Shown here: piece by piece, positions 7,639-14,894 of the stretch
Layout: every line of letters begins with the position of its first letter
How positions within the stretch are numbered: position 1 is the stretch's first letter
Source: an uncultured Selenomonadales bacterium
GTDB lineage: Bacteria; Bacillota; Negativicutes; Selenomonadales; Selenomonadaceae
Reading direction: 5' to 3'
Assembly: GCA_946183785.1 (NCBI GenBank)
Contig: CAMHCS010000026.1
Span: forward strand, 1-38,459
Length of the DNA: 38,459 nucleotides
Notes under the pieces: model-generated
Told to the model about the DNA's origin: nothing
Database searches by the model: none
Seen by the model: the letters and a program-made list of their open reading frames with translations, nothing else
Translations under genes and position numbers: made by a program

Positions 7639-7806
7639 TTAAGGAAACACTGATTAAGTCAATTCGTGCATCTGTCGAGGGATTTTTTCGACTGTCTAGG
7701 AAAATCCCTCGAAGGCGTAGCATCGCTACGTCGAGAGGGATTTGACAACGACAGGCGGAAAAAGACCCGGCAGAGGCGCGGAGGGACTTATTCAGTGGTT
7801 CCTTAA
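7639..7806 (+). mobile_element. MITE copy 2 (160-bp core, TTAA duplication) in the leader of the cation efflux gene
   Basis: The core is 7643-7802, flanked by TTAA on both sides. It starts GGAAACACTGATTAAGTC and ends GACTTATTCAGTGGTTCC. The centre forms a stem AATCCCTC / GAGGGATT around the shared GTAGC-ATC-GCTAC loop. It differs from copies 1 and 4 in much of the interior but has the same length. The ribosome site of the next gene begins immediately after the right TTAA. Confidence 0.9.
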
Positions 7807-7820
7807 GGAAGGGAAAGGAA

Positions 7821-8978
7821 ATGCTGTTGGATCGGTTGCTTCTTTTGCCAGGCGAGGGCGACGGCTACGCGGCGCGGCAGCGGTGCGGCGAGCGCGCGGG
7901 CGCCATCGGCATTGGCGTCAATCTCCTACTGTTCGCGGTAAAGCTGGCTGTCGGAGTCGCCTGCGGGGCGGTAGCCGTCGTGGCGGACGCGTTGAACAAT
8001 TTGTCCGATGCGGGAACCTCACTGGCGATGATTTTTGGTTTCCGGATTGCGGGCCGGCCCGCCGACGCGGAGCATCCGTTCGGCCATGGGCGCGCCGAGT
8101 ATCTGGCAGGCCTTTTCGTCGCGGCGGTCATTCTGCTCGTGGGCGTCGAGCTGTTCCGCACCTCGGTGGAAAAAATCTTCACGCCAGAGCCTCTCTCCAT
8201 CGACCAGCTGGGCGTCGCATTGTTGGCGCTTTCCCTGCTCCTGAAAATCGGCCTTGCCGGTATGTACTTCAAGGTGGGAAAACGCATTCAATCTTCCGCC
8301 CTGGAAGCGGCGGGGACAGACAGCCTGACGGACTGCCTCGCGACCTCCGGCGTTCTCGTCTCTCTGGGGGCTTACGCGTTGGCCGGTATCAATATCGACG
8401 GCGCGGCGGGCGTATTCGTCTCGGGTTTCATTCTTTACAGCGGATGGGAAGCGCTTCGGGCTGCGACCGATCCTCTGCTGGGCATGGCAAACGACCCGGT
8501 ACTGGCGGCGGAGGTTCGCAAGATTGTCATGGAGGAAAAAGGCGTGCTCGGTATCCATGATCTTGTGCTGCATGGCTATGGCGCGGGGCGTACCTTCGCG
8601 ACGCTGGATATCGAACTGCCCGCAGAAATGCCTCTGATTGAGGCGCACAATTTGGCTGACCACATCGAACGTAAGCTCATGGGGCGCCTGCAGATCTTCG
8701 TGACCGTGCATATCGACCCGGTCGCCACAGATGACCCGGAGGCCGACCGCTTGTATGTATTGGCTTCGCGGCTCTTGACCTCGATTGACACGAGGCTCGC
8801 GATCCATGATTTCCAGATTGTGCCCTATCGTGACGGACGGAAAATCAGCTTCGAGGTCTCCTGCCCGGAGGATCTCCCGATGAACGATCGGGAGCTTCGA
8901 CGAGCATTTCTCCGGCGCTTCCTTAAGCAAAGCCCGAGAGATCGCGCCATACTCCATATCGACCATCATTTTTGTTGA
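7821..8978 (+). CDS. Cation diffusion facilitator (CDF) family metal efflux transporter
   Basis: The protein has 385 residues: a six-helix membrane domain to about residue 215, then a cytoplasmic domain longer than the usual CDF tail, possibly with a second ferredoxin-like copy after residue 310. Metal residues are visible as NxxxD in helix 2 (N59-D63 in ADALNNLSDAG), HPFGHG (85-90) and DxxxD in helix 5 (D167-D171). Zinc CDFs usually have HxxxD in helix 2, so manganese or iron export is more likely, but this is inference. It is expressed from its own consensus promoter through a structured leader interrupted by a MITE. The ATG is preceded by GGAAGGGAAAGGAA. It is followed by a good terminator. 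Confidence 0.9.
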   Translation: MLLDRLLLLPGEGDGYAARQRCGERAGAIGIGVNLLLFAVKLAVGVACGAVAVVADALNNLSDAGTSLAMIFGFRIAGRPADAEHPFGHGRAEYLAGLFVAAVILLVGVELFRTSVEKIFTPEPLSIDQLGVALLALSLLLKIGLAGMYFKVGKRIQSSALEAAGTDSLTDCLATSGVLVSLGAYALAGINIDGAAGVFVSGFILYSGWEALRAATDPLLGMANDPVLAAEVRKIVMEEKGVLGIHDLVLHGYGAGRTFATLDIELPAEMPLIEAHNLADHIERKLMGRLQIFVTVHIDPVATDDPEADRLYVLASRLLTSIDTRLAIHDFQIVPYRDGRKISFEVSCPEDLPMNDRELRRAFLRRFLKQSPRDRAILHIDHHFC

Positions 8979-8988
8979 GTTCTGGTTT

Positions 8989-9018
8989 GCCCTTCTTTTC
9001 AGGAGGGCGATTTTTTTT
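8989..9018 (+). terminator. Rho-independent terminator after the CDF gene
   Basis: Arms GCCCTTCT (8989-8996) and AGGAGGGC (9001-9008) pair with one wobble, followed by GA and eight T residues (9011-9018). Confidence 0.85.
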
Positions 9019-9087
9019 AAAAGGAAAAAGGAATTTAAAAGGTCGTGTCGAATTTTTTTTATTAGCAAAAAATCGGGAGGGTTTAGC

Positions 9088-9702
9088 ATGAAGAAACAAC
9101 TGGCGGCCATGGCGGCGGCATTTTTGCTTATGACGGGGACGGCGAGCGCGGCGGACGGCGGCGTAGAAGGCAAGGTCAAAGGCCCTCTCGACCTCGGCGT
9201 CGATCTGGTCGTGCGTGACAGCGGGCGCGGGAATTGGGAACGGGGTCAGTCCGGCGTCGGCGTCTCCATCGGCGGCGAGAAGAAAAAAAAGGAAAATACC
9301 ATCGAGCTGCAGCTCATTTCCCGCGCGACGGACATGAACGCGTTGTCTGAAGCCGAGATTACCGCATGGTACAAGGACGGCATTGCTCCCACGGATGCGG
9401 ATATCTTCATCGCAAAGGCGGATGAGAACGGCAAGTATGCTTTCACCGGGATTCCTGAAGGCCAGTATTTCCTTGTAGTCTTGATGCCAGGCGGCGGAGA
9501 GCTTACGGGAGAGGTGGATAAGTCCAGCGACGCGGAGGAACTCCGGAAGTTCCTGCGGGCGTGGGATATGTATCAGCTTTCTACGATCGGAATGAAACTC
9601 TACGCGGTGCAGACGATTGACGTCAAGCCGGATCAGATGGTGCAGTTCAATTATGATTTTAACGCGAGAATGTTCCAGGAAAGAAAGAAAGTAAAGTCTT
9701 AA
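9088..9702 (+). CDS. Secreted protein of unknown function with a carboxypeptidase-regulatory-like segment
   Basis: The protein has 204 residues. The signal peptide is clear (MKKQLAAMAAAFLLMTG.. with cleavage near ASA-AD at 21-23). The region of about 105-135 (ENGKYAFTGIPEGQYFLVV) has the pattern of the beta-sandwich CarboxypepD_reg / transthyretin-like fold, often used in surface and periplasmic proteins. I do not recognise the rest. GGGAGGG lies 6 bases before the ATG. The stop codon TAA is the last three bases of the TTAA duplicated by MITE copy 3, so the element sits exactly at the gene's end. It appears to be a single-gene unit. Confidence 0.7.
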   Translation: MKKQLAAMAAAFLLMTGTASAADGGVEGKVKGPLDLGVDLVVRDSGRGNWERGQSGVGVSIGGEKKKKENTIELQLISRATDMNALSEAEITAWYKDGIAPTDADIFIAKADENGKYAFTGIPEGQYFLVVLMPGGGELTGEVDKSSDAEELRKFLRAWDMYQLSTIGMKLYAVQTIDVKPDQMVQFNYDFNARMFQERKKVKS

Positions 9703-9866
9703 GGAAACAACGAATAAGTCAATTCGTGGCCTTGTCGAGGGATTTTTTCGTCAGGCAAGGAAGAGGGCGTGAAGGCGTAGCATCGCTACGTCGAACGGCC
9801 TCTGACGCGGCATGATGGAAAAAGACCCGGCAAGGGCGCGGCAGGACTTATTCAGTGCTTCCTTAA
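9699..9866 (+). mobile_element. MITE copy 3 (160-bp core, TTAA duplication) at a stop codon
   Basis: The core is 9703-9862 between two TTAA copies. The left end GGAAACAACGAATAAGTC is the most diverged; the right end GACTTATTCAGTGCTTCC is standard. The central stem has a third sequence version (AGAGGGCGT / ACGGCCTCT) around the same GTAGC-ATC-GCTAC loop. The left TTAA provides the stop of the upstream gene. Confidence 0.9.
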
Positions 9867-9902
9867 AGCCGCCGAACCTGAAAAGAGATTTTGCAACAAA
9901 AG

Positions 9903-9951
9903 GAAGGACTGCCGCAAAAAGCAAATGATATGCGTTTCGCGGCAGTCCTTC
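9903..9951. terminator. Bidirectional terminator
   Basis: A perfect 13-bp stem has arms GAAGGACTGCCGC (9903-9915) and GCGGCAGTCCTTC (9939-9951). It is followed by TTATTTTG on the plus strand and by a T-rich stretch (CTTTTGTTG) on the minus strand. It separates the converging secreted-protein and thioesterase genes; MITE copy 3 lies between the first gene and this terminator. Confidence 0.8.
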
Positions 9952-9967
9952 TTATTTTGTCTTTCGT

Positions 9968-10402
9968 TTACCAGCTTTCGGGAATATTGTCGTAGCGGTC
10001 GCGGACGAACATCGTTGCGGTGGCGCGGGTCATCAGTTCTCCGTCGTCCGTCGTGGTGTCGACGTCGACGACCATCGTGCGTCGGCCGTTGTGGCGGACG
10101 ACGGCGACGGCTGTCGCGCGTTCTCCGGCGTGAATGTTCTTGATGAAGTTCATATTGAAGGAGAGCGTCATCACGCGCTTGCCGACGGTAGCGCAGGCGA
10201 CGCCGAGTGCGATATCGGCAAGCGCTTCCAGCGCGCCGCCGTGAGTGAAACCATACTGGTTCGTGTGCTTCGTGTCGTCGACTACGAGGCTTAGAGTCGC
10301 TTCGCCGCAGCGAACGGCGTCGATCGTGATTCCGCAGTAGGAAATGAATTGATTGCCTTTGTAAACGTCGCGAAGAATCGCGAGACAGGTTTCTGCGTCC
10401 AA
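9968..10402 (-). CDS. PaaI-like hotdog-fold thioesterase
   Basis: The protein has 144 residues with the single hotdog fold of the PaaI/4HBT superfamily. The signature segment THGGALEALADIALG holds the HGG loop and the acidic residue used in thioester hydrolysis. FNMNFIKNIHAGERATAVAVVRHNGRRTMVVDVD is the following beta strand pair. The start is TTG at 10402, with GGGAGG 7 bases upstream and no nearby ATG. The acyl-CoA substrate is unknown. It stands alone and ends at a bidirectional terminator. Confidence 0.85.
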   Translation of the reverse strand: MDAETCLAILRDVYKGNQFISYCGITIDAVRCGEATLSLVVDDTKHTNQYGFTHGGALEALADIALGVACATVGKRVMTLSFNMNFIKNIHAGERATAVAVVRHNGRRTMVVDVDTTTDDGELMTRATATMFVRDRYDNIPESW

Positions 10403-10476
10403 TGGGAAGCCTCCCTTTTGATTTCATATCGAATGTATTGTAACACAAAGGGACGGGTGGAGGCAAAAGGAAGGTT

Positions 10477-10506
10477 TTGGCCGTTTGCATATAGATATGA
10501 TATAAT
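10477..10506 (+). promoter_or_regulatory. Probable promoter of the M16C peptidase gene
   Basis: TTGGCC (10477-10482), an 18-base spacer and TATAAT (10501-10506), 42 bases before the ATG at 10548. The -10 is perfect and the -35 is weak. Confidence 0.55.
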
Positions 10507-10547
10507 ATATTGAATTTTTTCAAATGAATCAGGAGAGGAGCTTTTCA

Positions 10548-13466
10548 ATGCAGGTGAACGATAAAATGCACGGTTTTTTGCTGAAGGAGATGAAAGAGGT
10601 GCCGGAGATTTCTTCCCGGTGCTTTCTCTTCGAGCATGAGAAGAGCGGCGCACGGCTGTTTTATGTGAAGAACGACGACGACAACAAGGTTTTCTCGATT
10701 TCGTTCCGCACGCCGCCGATTGACGACACGGGCGCCGCGCATATCGTCGAGCATTCGACGCTCTGCGGCTCTCGGAAATTTCCGCTGAAGGAGCCGTTTG
10801 TCGAGCTGGTGAAGGGCTCCTTGAATACGTTCCTGAACGCTATGACATACCCGGATAAGACGATGTACCCGGTAGCGAGCCGCAACGCGCAGGATTTCCA
10901 GAATCTGATGGACGTTTATCTTGACGCAGTGTTTTATCCGCAAATGCACAATAAGCCGGAAATCCTTTTGCAGGAGGGCTGGCATTACGAGATTGACAGC
11001 CCGGACGCGCCGCTTCGCTACAGCGGCGTCGTCTACAACGAGATGAAGGGCGCTACCTCTTCGCCGGAGGATCTTCTGGAGACGGAGCTCTTGAAGCGGC
11101 TGTACCCCGATACGGCTTACGCTTTCGAATCGGGCGGCAATCCCGAGAAGATTCCCGAGATTACGCAGCAGAGCTTCGCGGCGTTTCACAGGAAATATTA
11201 CCATCCGTCGAACAGCTATATTTATTTGTACGGCGATATGGATATCGAGGAAAAGCTCGCGTTCCTCGACGAAGCGTATCTGTCGCACTTTTCGCGGCAG
11301 GAGATCGATTCGGAGCTGAAAAAGCAGGCGCGATTTGACGCGATGAAGCGCGTTACAGCGGAGTACCCGGTCGGCGCGGAGGAGGACACGAAAGAAAAGA
11401 CGTATCTCGCGCTCGGCATGATCGTCTGCGATTCTGAGGACCGCCTGACGCGCTCCGGCATGGGAGTTCTCGTTCACGCGCTTTTCATGACGGACGCCGC
11501 TCCCATTACGCAGGCGCTGATGGACGCCGGAATCGGCAAGGATGTAAATGCGTCGCTGGAGGCGCAGATTTTCCAGCCGAATCTTTCCGTTGAGGTGACG
11601 AATGCCGAGCCGGAGGACGCGGAGCGATTTTACCGCGTCGTGACGGACACGGTGGAAAAACTCGCAAAGGAAGGCGTCGACCGCACGCTTTTGGAAGCTT
11701 CGCTGAATCTTTTGGAATTCAAGGTGCGGGAGTCGGACTTCGCTTCGACGCCGAAAGGCCTCGTTTACAATCTCAGCGTGATGACGCGCTGGCTGTATGG
11801 CGGCGACCCGGCCGAACCGCTTTTCTACGAGGAAGATTTCAAGAAGCTGCGCGAGGGTTTGGACAACGGCTTTTATGAAGGGCTCTTGCGTCGCTGCGTC
11901 CTCGACAATCCGCACAAGGTGTTGGTGACGATGAAACCGAGCCGCACGATGGCGGCGGAGCGCAAGGCGGCGACGGAAAAAGCGCTGGCGGAGAAAAAAG
12001 CGGCGATGACTGCGGAGGAAATCGACGAGATCATCGCGACGACAGCACGTCTCAAGGAGCTGCAGCAGACGCCGGACGCGCCGGAAATGCTGGAGAAAAT
12101 TCCGCTGCTCAAGCTGTCGGATATCAGGACGACGGCGGAGAAGCTGCCGCTGGAGGAACGGACGCTGGGCGGCCATGCGGTGCTGTACAGCGATATCGTA
12201 ACGAACGGCATTGCGTATATCAACCTGTTTTTCGATGGCGCGTCGATTGCGCCGGAGCAGCAGCATTACGCCTATCTCCTTTGCGAAATACTCGGCGCTG
12301 TGGATACGGACGCGCATTCTTACGCGGAGCTGACGAATCTCGTCAATCTCCACACGGGCGGCGTCAGCTATAACGTGACGTCGATGACGCGCGGCGACAC
12401 GGCGGACGAATGGTTTGTGAAAACCGTCGTCAAGGCGCGGGTGTTGGTCAGGAAGCTGCCGGAACCAGGAAAGCTGTTGGCGGAAATTCTGACGAGGAGC
12501 CGCTTCTCGGATGCGAAACGGCTTCGGGAATTGGTCAAGCAAACGTTGGCGGGCGTGGAGCGGCAGCTGTTGAATACGCCGAATCGCGTGATGGCGGTGC
12601 GCCTCAGCTCGTATTTTGCCCCGGCGAGCCGCTTCGAGGACGAAAGCTTCCTTTCGTTTTATCGTTTCCTGAAGGATTTGGACGAGCATTTTGAGGCGCG
12701 GGCGAAAGAAACGGGCGAAAAGCTCTCGGCGCTGCTCGCGCAGATGTTCACGAAACGCGGCCTGATTCTCGGCGTGACCGCTGAAAGACAGGATCTTGCG
12801 GCGGTGGAGGCGGCTCTTTCGCCCATGCTCGACGCATTGAGCGACAAAGCGTATCCGGCGGCAAAGCAGCCGAAGGAAAACGAAGTGAAAAACGAGGCGC
12901 TTGTTACGTCGAGCCGTGTGCAATATGTCGGCAAAGGCGGGAATTTCGTCCGCCTGGGTTACCAATTCACCGGCGCCATGCGCGTCCTGGAGACGATCAT
13001 GCGGTATGGCTACCTTTGGACACGGCTCCGGGTGCAGGGCGGCGCATACGGTGCGTCGGCGCAGTTCGCGAGAAACGGCCTCATGCTCTTCACCTCATAT
13101 CGCGATCCGAATCTCGCGGAAACCTTGCACGTTTACGACGAGATTGCGGACTACCTGAAAAGCTTCACGGCGTCGGAACGGGAAATGACGAAATATATTA
13201 TCGGCACGATTTCTACGGTGGATATGCCGTTGACGCCGCAGATGAAGGGAAATCTCGCCGAGATTTTGTATCTGCGCGGCATCACGAAGGAGGACCGCCA
13301 ACGGGAGCGCGACGAAATCCTCGCGGCGGATGAGGAGGCAATCCGGACCCTGGCGCCGGTTGTCGAAGCATGCATGAGAACGGACACTTTCTGCGTCTTT
13401 GGCGGCGAAGAAAAGGTCAGGGAAAACGAGAAGCTCTTCAGCCGCGTTGTGCGGGCGATGGAATGA
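10548..13466 (+). CDS. M16C family (presequence-protease-like) zinc metallopeptidase
   Basis: The protein has 972 residues, the full four-domain length of the M16C/PreP-like clamshell peptidases. The inverted zinc motif HxxEH is H65-IV-E68-H69 (HIVEHSTLCGS), with the further glutamate at E165 (VVYNEMKGA). The mature-sequence landmarks LVKGSLNTFLNAMTYPDKTMYP and LQEGWHYE match the family. There is no signal peptide, so it acts in the cytosol, likely degrading short peptides. The ATG at 10548 is chosen over 10524 because AGGAGAGG lies 9 bases upstream of it. The phosphatase gene follows 31 bases downstream and may be co-transcribed. Confidence 0.93.
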   Translation: MQVNDKMHGFLLKEMKEVPEISSRCFLFEHEKSGARLFYVKNDDDNKVFSISFRTPPIDDTGAAHIVEHSTLCGSRKFPLKEPFVELVKGSLNTFLNAMTYPDKTMYPVASRNAQDFQNLMDVYLDAVFYPQMHNKPEILLQEGWHYEIDSPDAPLRYSGVVYNEMKGATSSPEDLLETELLKRLYPDTAYAFESGGNPEKIPEITQQSFAAFHRKYYHPSNSYIYLYGDMDIEEKLAFLDEAYLSHFSRQEIDSELKKQARFDAMKRVTAEYPVGAEEDTKEKTYLALGMIVCDSEDRLTRSGMGVLVHALFMTDAAPITQALMDAGIGKDVNASLEAQIFQPNLSVEVTNAEPEDAERFYRVVTDTVEKLAKEGVDRTLLEASLNLLEFKVRESDFASTPKGLVYNLSVMTRWLYGGDPAEPLFYEEDFKKLREGLDNGFYEGLLRRCVLDNPHKVLVTMKPSRTMAAERKAATEKALAEKKAAMTAEEIDEIIATTARLKELQQTPDAPEMLEKIPLLKLSDIRTTAEKLPLEERTLGGHAVLYSDIVTNGIAYINLFFDGASIAPEQQHYAYLLCEILGAVDTDAHSYAELTNLVNLHTGGVSYNVTSMTRGDTADEWFVKTVVKARVLVRKLPEPGKLLAEILTRSRFSDAKRLRELVKQTLAGVERQLLNTPNRVMAVRLSSYFAPASRFEDESFLSFYRFLKDLDEHFEARAKETGEKLSALLAQMFTKRGLILGVTAERQDLAAVEAALSPMLDALSDKAYPAAKQPKENEVKNEALVTSSRVQYVGKGGNFVRLGYQFTGAMRVLETIMRYGYLWTRLRVQGGAYGASAQFARNGLMLFTSYRDPNLAETLHVYDEIADYLKSFTASEREMTKYIIGTISTVDMPLTPQMKGNLAEILYLRGITKEDRQRERDEILAADEEAIRTLAPVVEACMRTDTFCVFGGEEKVRENEKLFSRVVRAME

Positions 13467-13497
13467 ACTGTTCGGGAAAAGGAAGGAGCGTTCCTTT

Positions 13498-14775
13498 ATG
13501 AGAAAGAATAAGATCGTCATACTGTTTTGCATGCTCTGCGTCTGTGTGTCTGTCTTTACGGGAAGAATCGCGCGGGCGTCGGAGCTTGGGGAACGGTATC
13601 GGCTTTGCAAGGTACTGATTTTGAGCCGCCATAACCTTCGTTCGCCGACCACGTCCGGCAGTCGCGTACTCTATTCGCTGTCGCCGTATCGGTGGTTCGA
13701 TTGGACGGCGGGGCCCGGGGAGCTTTCCATGAAAGGCGGTCAGCTTGAGACCATTATGGGACAGTATTTCCGTCAATGGCTGGAGGACGAAGGGCTGATC
13801 GCCGCAAATTACGTGCCGGAGATTGGGGAGATGCGATTCTATGCAAATTCCTATCAGAGGACGATTGCCACGGCACGGTATTTTGCTTCCGGGATGCTGC
13901 CGATGGCGAATATTCGCGTCGAGCGCCACCTGGCGCTGAACGAGCGCGACGCGGTGTTCCTGCCGAAAACGCCCTCTTCTTTCAGCGACGAGTTTCGCGC
14001 GCGGACAGTGAAGGAAGTTGAAGCGATGGGCGGCGTTGAAGCGCTCGGAAAGCGCCTGGAGCCGGACGCCGCGTTGGTTGCGGAGATTATTGATTTCAAG
14101 GATTCGGAGTACGCGCGCGAAAAGGGCTTATCGTCATTCACGGCGGACGATTTGACATTTGACACAGATACGTTGAGACTGAGCGGTTCGATGCGTGTCG
14201 CAGGCCGCGCCGCCGATGCTCTGACGCTGCAATATTACGAAGCGGAGGAGCACGATTCGGCGTGGGCTGCTTTTGGGCGTGAGCTGACGATGGAGCAGTG
14301 GCAGGGAATCGCGCGGGTCAAGGACATGGGGATCAACGCGTATTTCTATTTGCCGACGATGGCGGGACAATTCGCTCGTCCGCTGCTTTCCGTCATGCGG
14401 GATGAGCTGGCGGAGGACGGACGGATTTTCACGTTCCTCTGCGGCCATGACGTCAATCTGGCGACAGTCCTGCCGGCGCTCGGCGTCGAAGAATATACGC
14501 TTCGGGATACCATCGAGGCAAAGACGCCGATCGGGACGAAGTTCGTCATCGAGAAACGGCTCGGTGAAGACGGAGAAGCATACGCTTCGCTGAAGCTCGT
14601 TTACCAGAGCGCGAAGCAAATGCAAGGCCGAGAGCCGCTGACGCCGGAAAATCCGCCGATGATCGTTCCGTTGCGGCTGACCGGACTCCAAACGAACGAG
14701 GACGGCCTGTATCTGTTCGATGAGGTGGTTCGGCGCTTCGATGAAACAATGGCCGCAGTCGATGAAATATCCTGA
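13498..14775 (+). CDS. agp: Periplasmic histidine acid phosphatase, glucose-1-phosphatase (Agp) type
   Basis: The protein has 425 residues. A signal peptide or membrane anchor occupies residues 5-28. The catalytic loop is SRHNLRSP (43-50): the nucleophile is H45, and the N in place of the usual G of RHGxRxP is the form I recall from E. coli Agp. The proton donor pair H317-D318 (CGHDVN) is present. FYANSYQRTIATARYFASGMLP carries the expected second arginine. The family removes phosphate from sugar phosphates or phytate in the periplasm. The ATG has GGAAGGAG about 8 bases upstream. Substrate is inferred from motif type only. Confidence 0.85.
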   Translation: MRKNKIVILFCMLCVCVSVFTGRIARASELGERYRLCKVLILSRHNLRSPTTSGSRVLYSLSPYRWFDWTAGPGELSMKGGQLETIMGQYFRQWLEDEGLIAANYVPEIGEMRFYANSYQRTIATARYFASGMLPMANIRVERHLALNERDAVFLPKTPSSFSDEFRARTVKEVEAMGGVEALGKRLEPDAALVAEIIDFKDSEYAREKGLSSFTADDLTFDTDTLRLSGSMRVAGRAADALTLQYYEAEEHDSAWAAFGRELTMEQWQGIARVKDMGINAYFYLPTMAGQFARPLLSVMRDELAEDGRIFTFLCGHDVNLATVLPALGVEEYTLRDTIEAKTPIGTKFVIEKRLGEDGEAYASLKLVYQSAKQMQGREPLTPENPPMIVPLRLTGLQTNEDGLYLFDEVVRRFDETMAAVDEIS

Positions 14776-14796
14776 AAGAATCCGAAAATAATCATG

Positions 14797-14834
14797 AGAA
14801 GGGGCGAAAGAGCTTGTTTGCTTTCGTCCCTTCT
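14797..14834 (+). terminator. Hairpin terminator after agp
   Basis: Arms AGAAGGGGCGAAAG (14797-14810) and CTTTCGTCCCTTCT (14821-14834) pair over 14 bp with one wobble; the loop is 10 bases. The following sequence (TGCATAAAAACC) is a poor T-run, so termination may be partial. The right arm touches the dapA -35 box. Confidence 0.6.
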
Positions 14835-14862
14835 TGCATAAAAACCTTGAATGCAATATAAT
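14834..14862 (+). promoter_or_regulatory. dapA promoter
   Basis: TTGCAT (14834-14839), 17 bases, TATAAT (14857-14862), ending 32 bases before the dapA ATG. The leader is too short for a lysine riboswitch. Confidence 0.7.
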
Positions 14863-14894
14863 TAAAATGATTTTTACGAAAAGGAGAAGTCGTT

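Noticed and set aside
7548..7745. Small plus-strand open frame starting a few bases after the consensus promoter
   Set aside because: No ribosome site, runs into the MITE, and its codons cover hairpin arms; more likely leader RNA.
10545..12965. Very long minus-strand open frame opposite the M16C peptidase
   Set aside because: Arginine/histidine-rich shadow frame without recognisable domains or ribosome site.
14840..14894. Lysine riboswitch upstream of dapA
   Set aside because: The leader between the -10 box and the ATG is about 30 bases, far too short.
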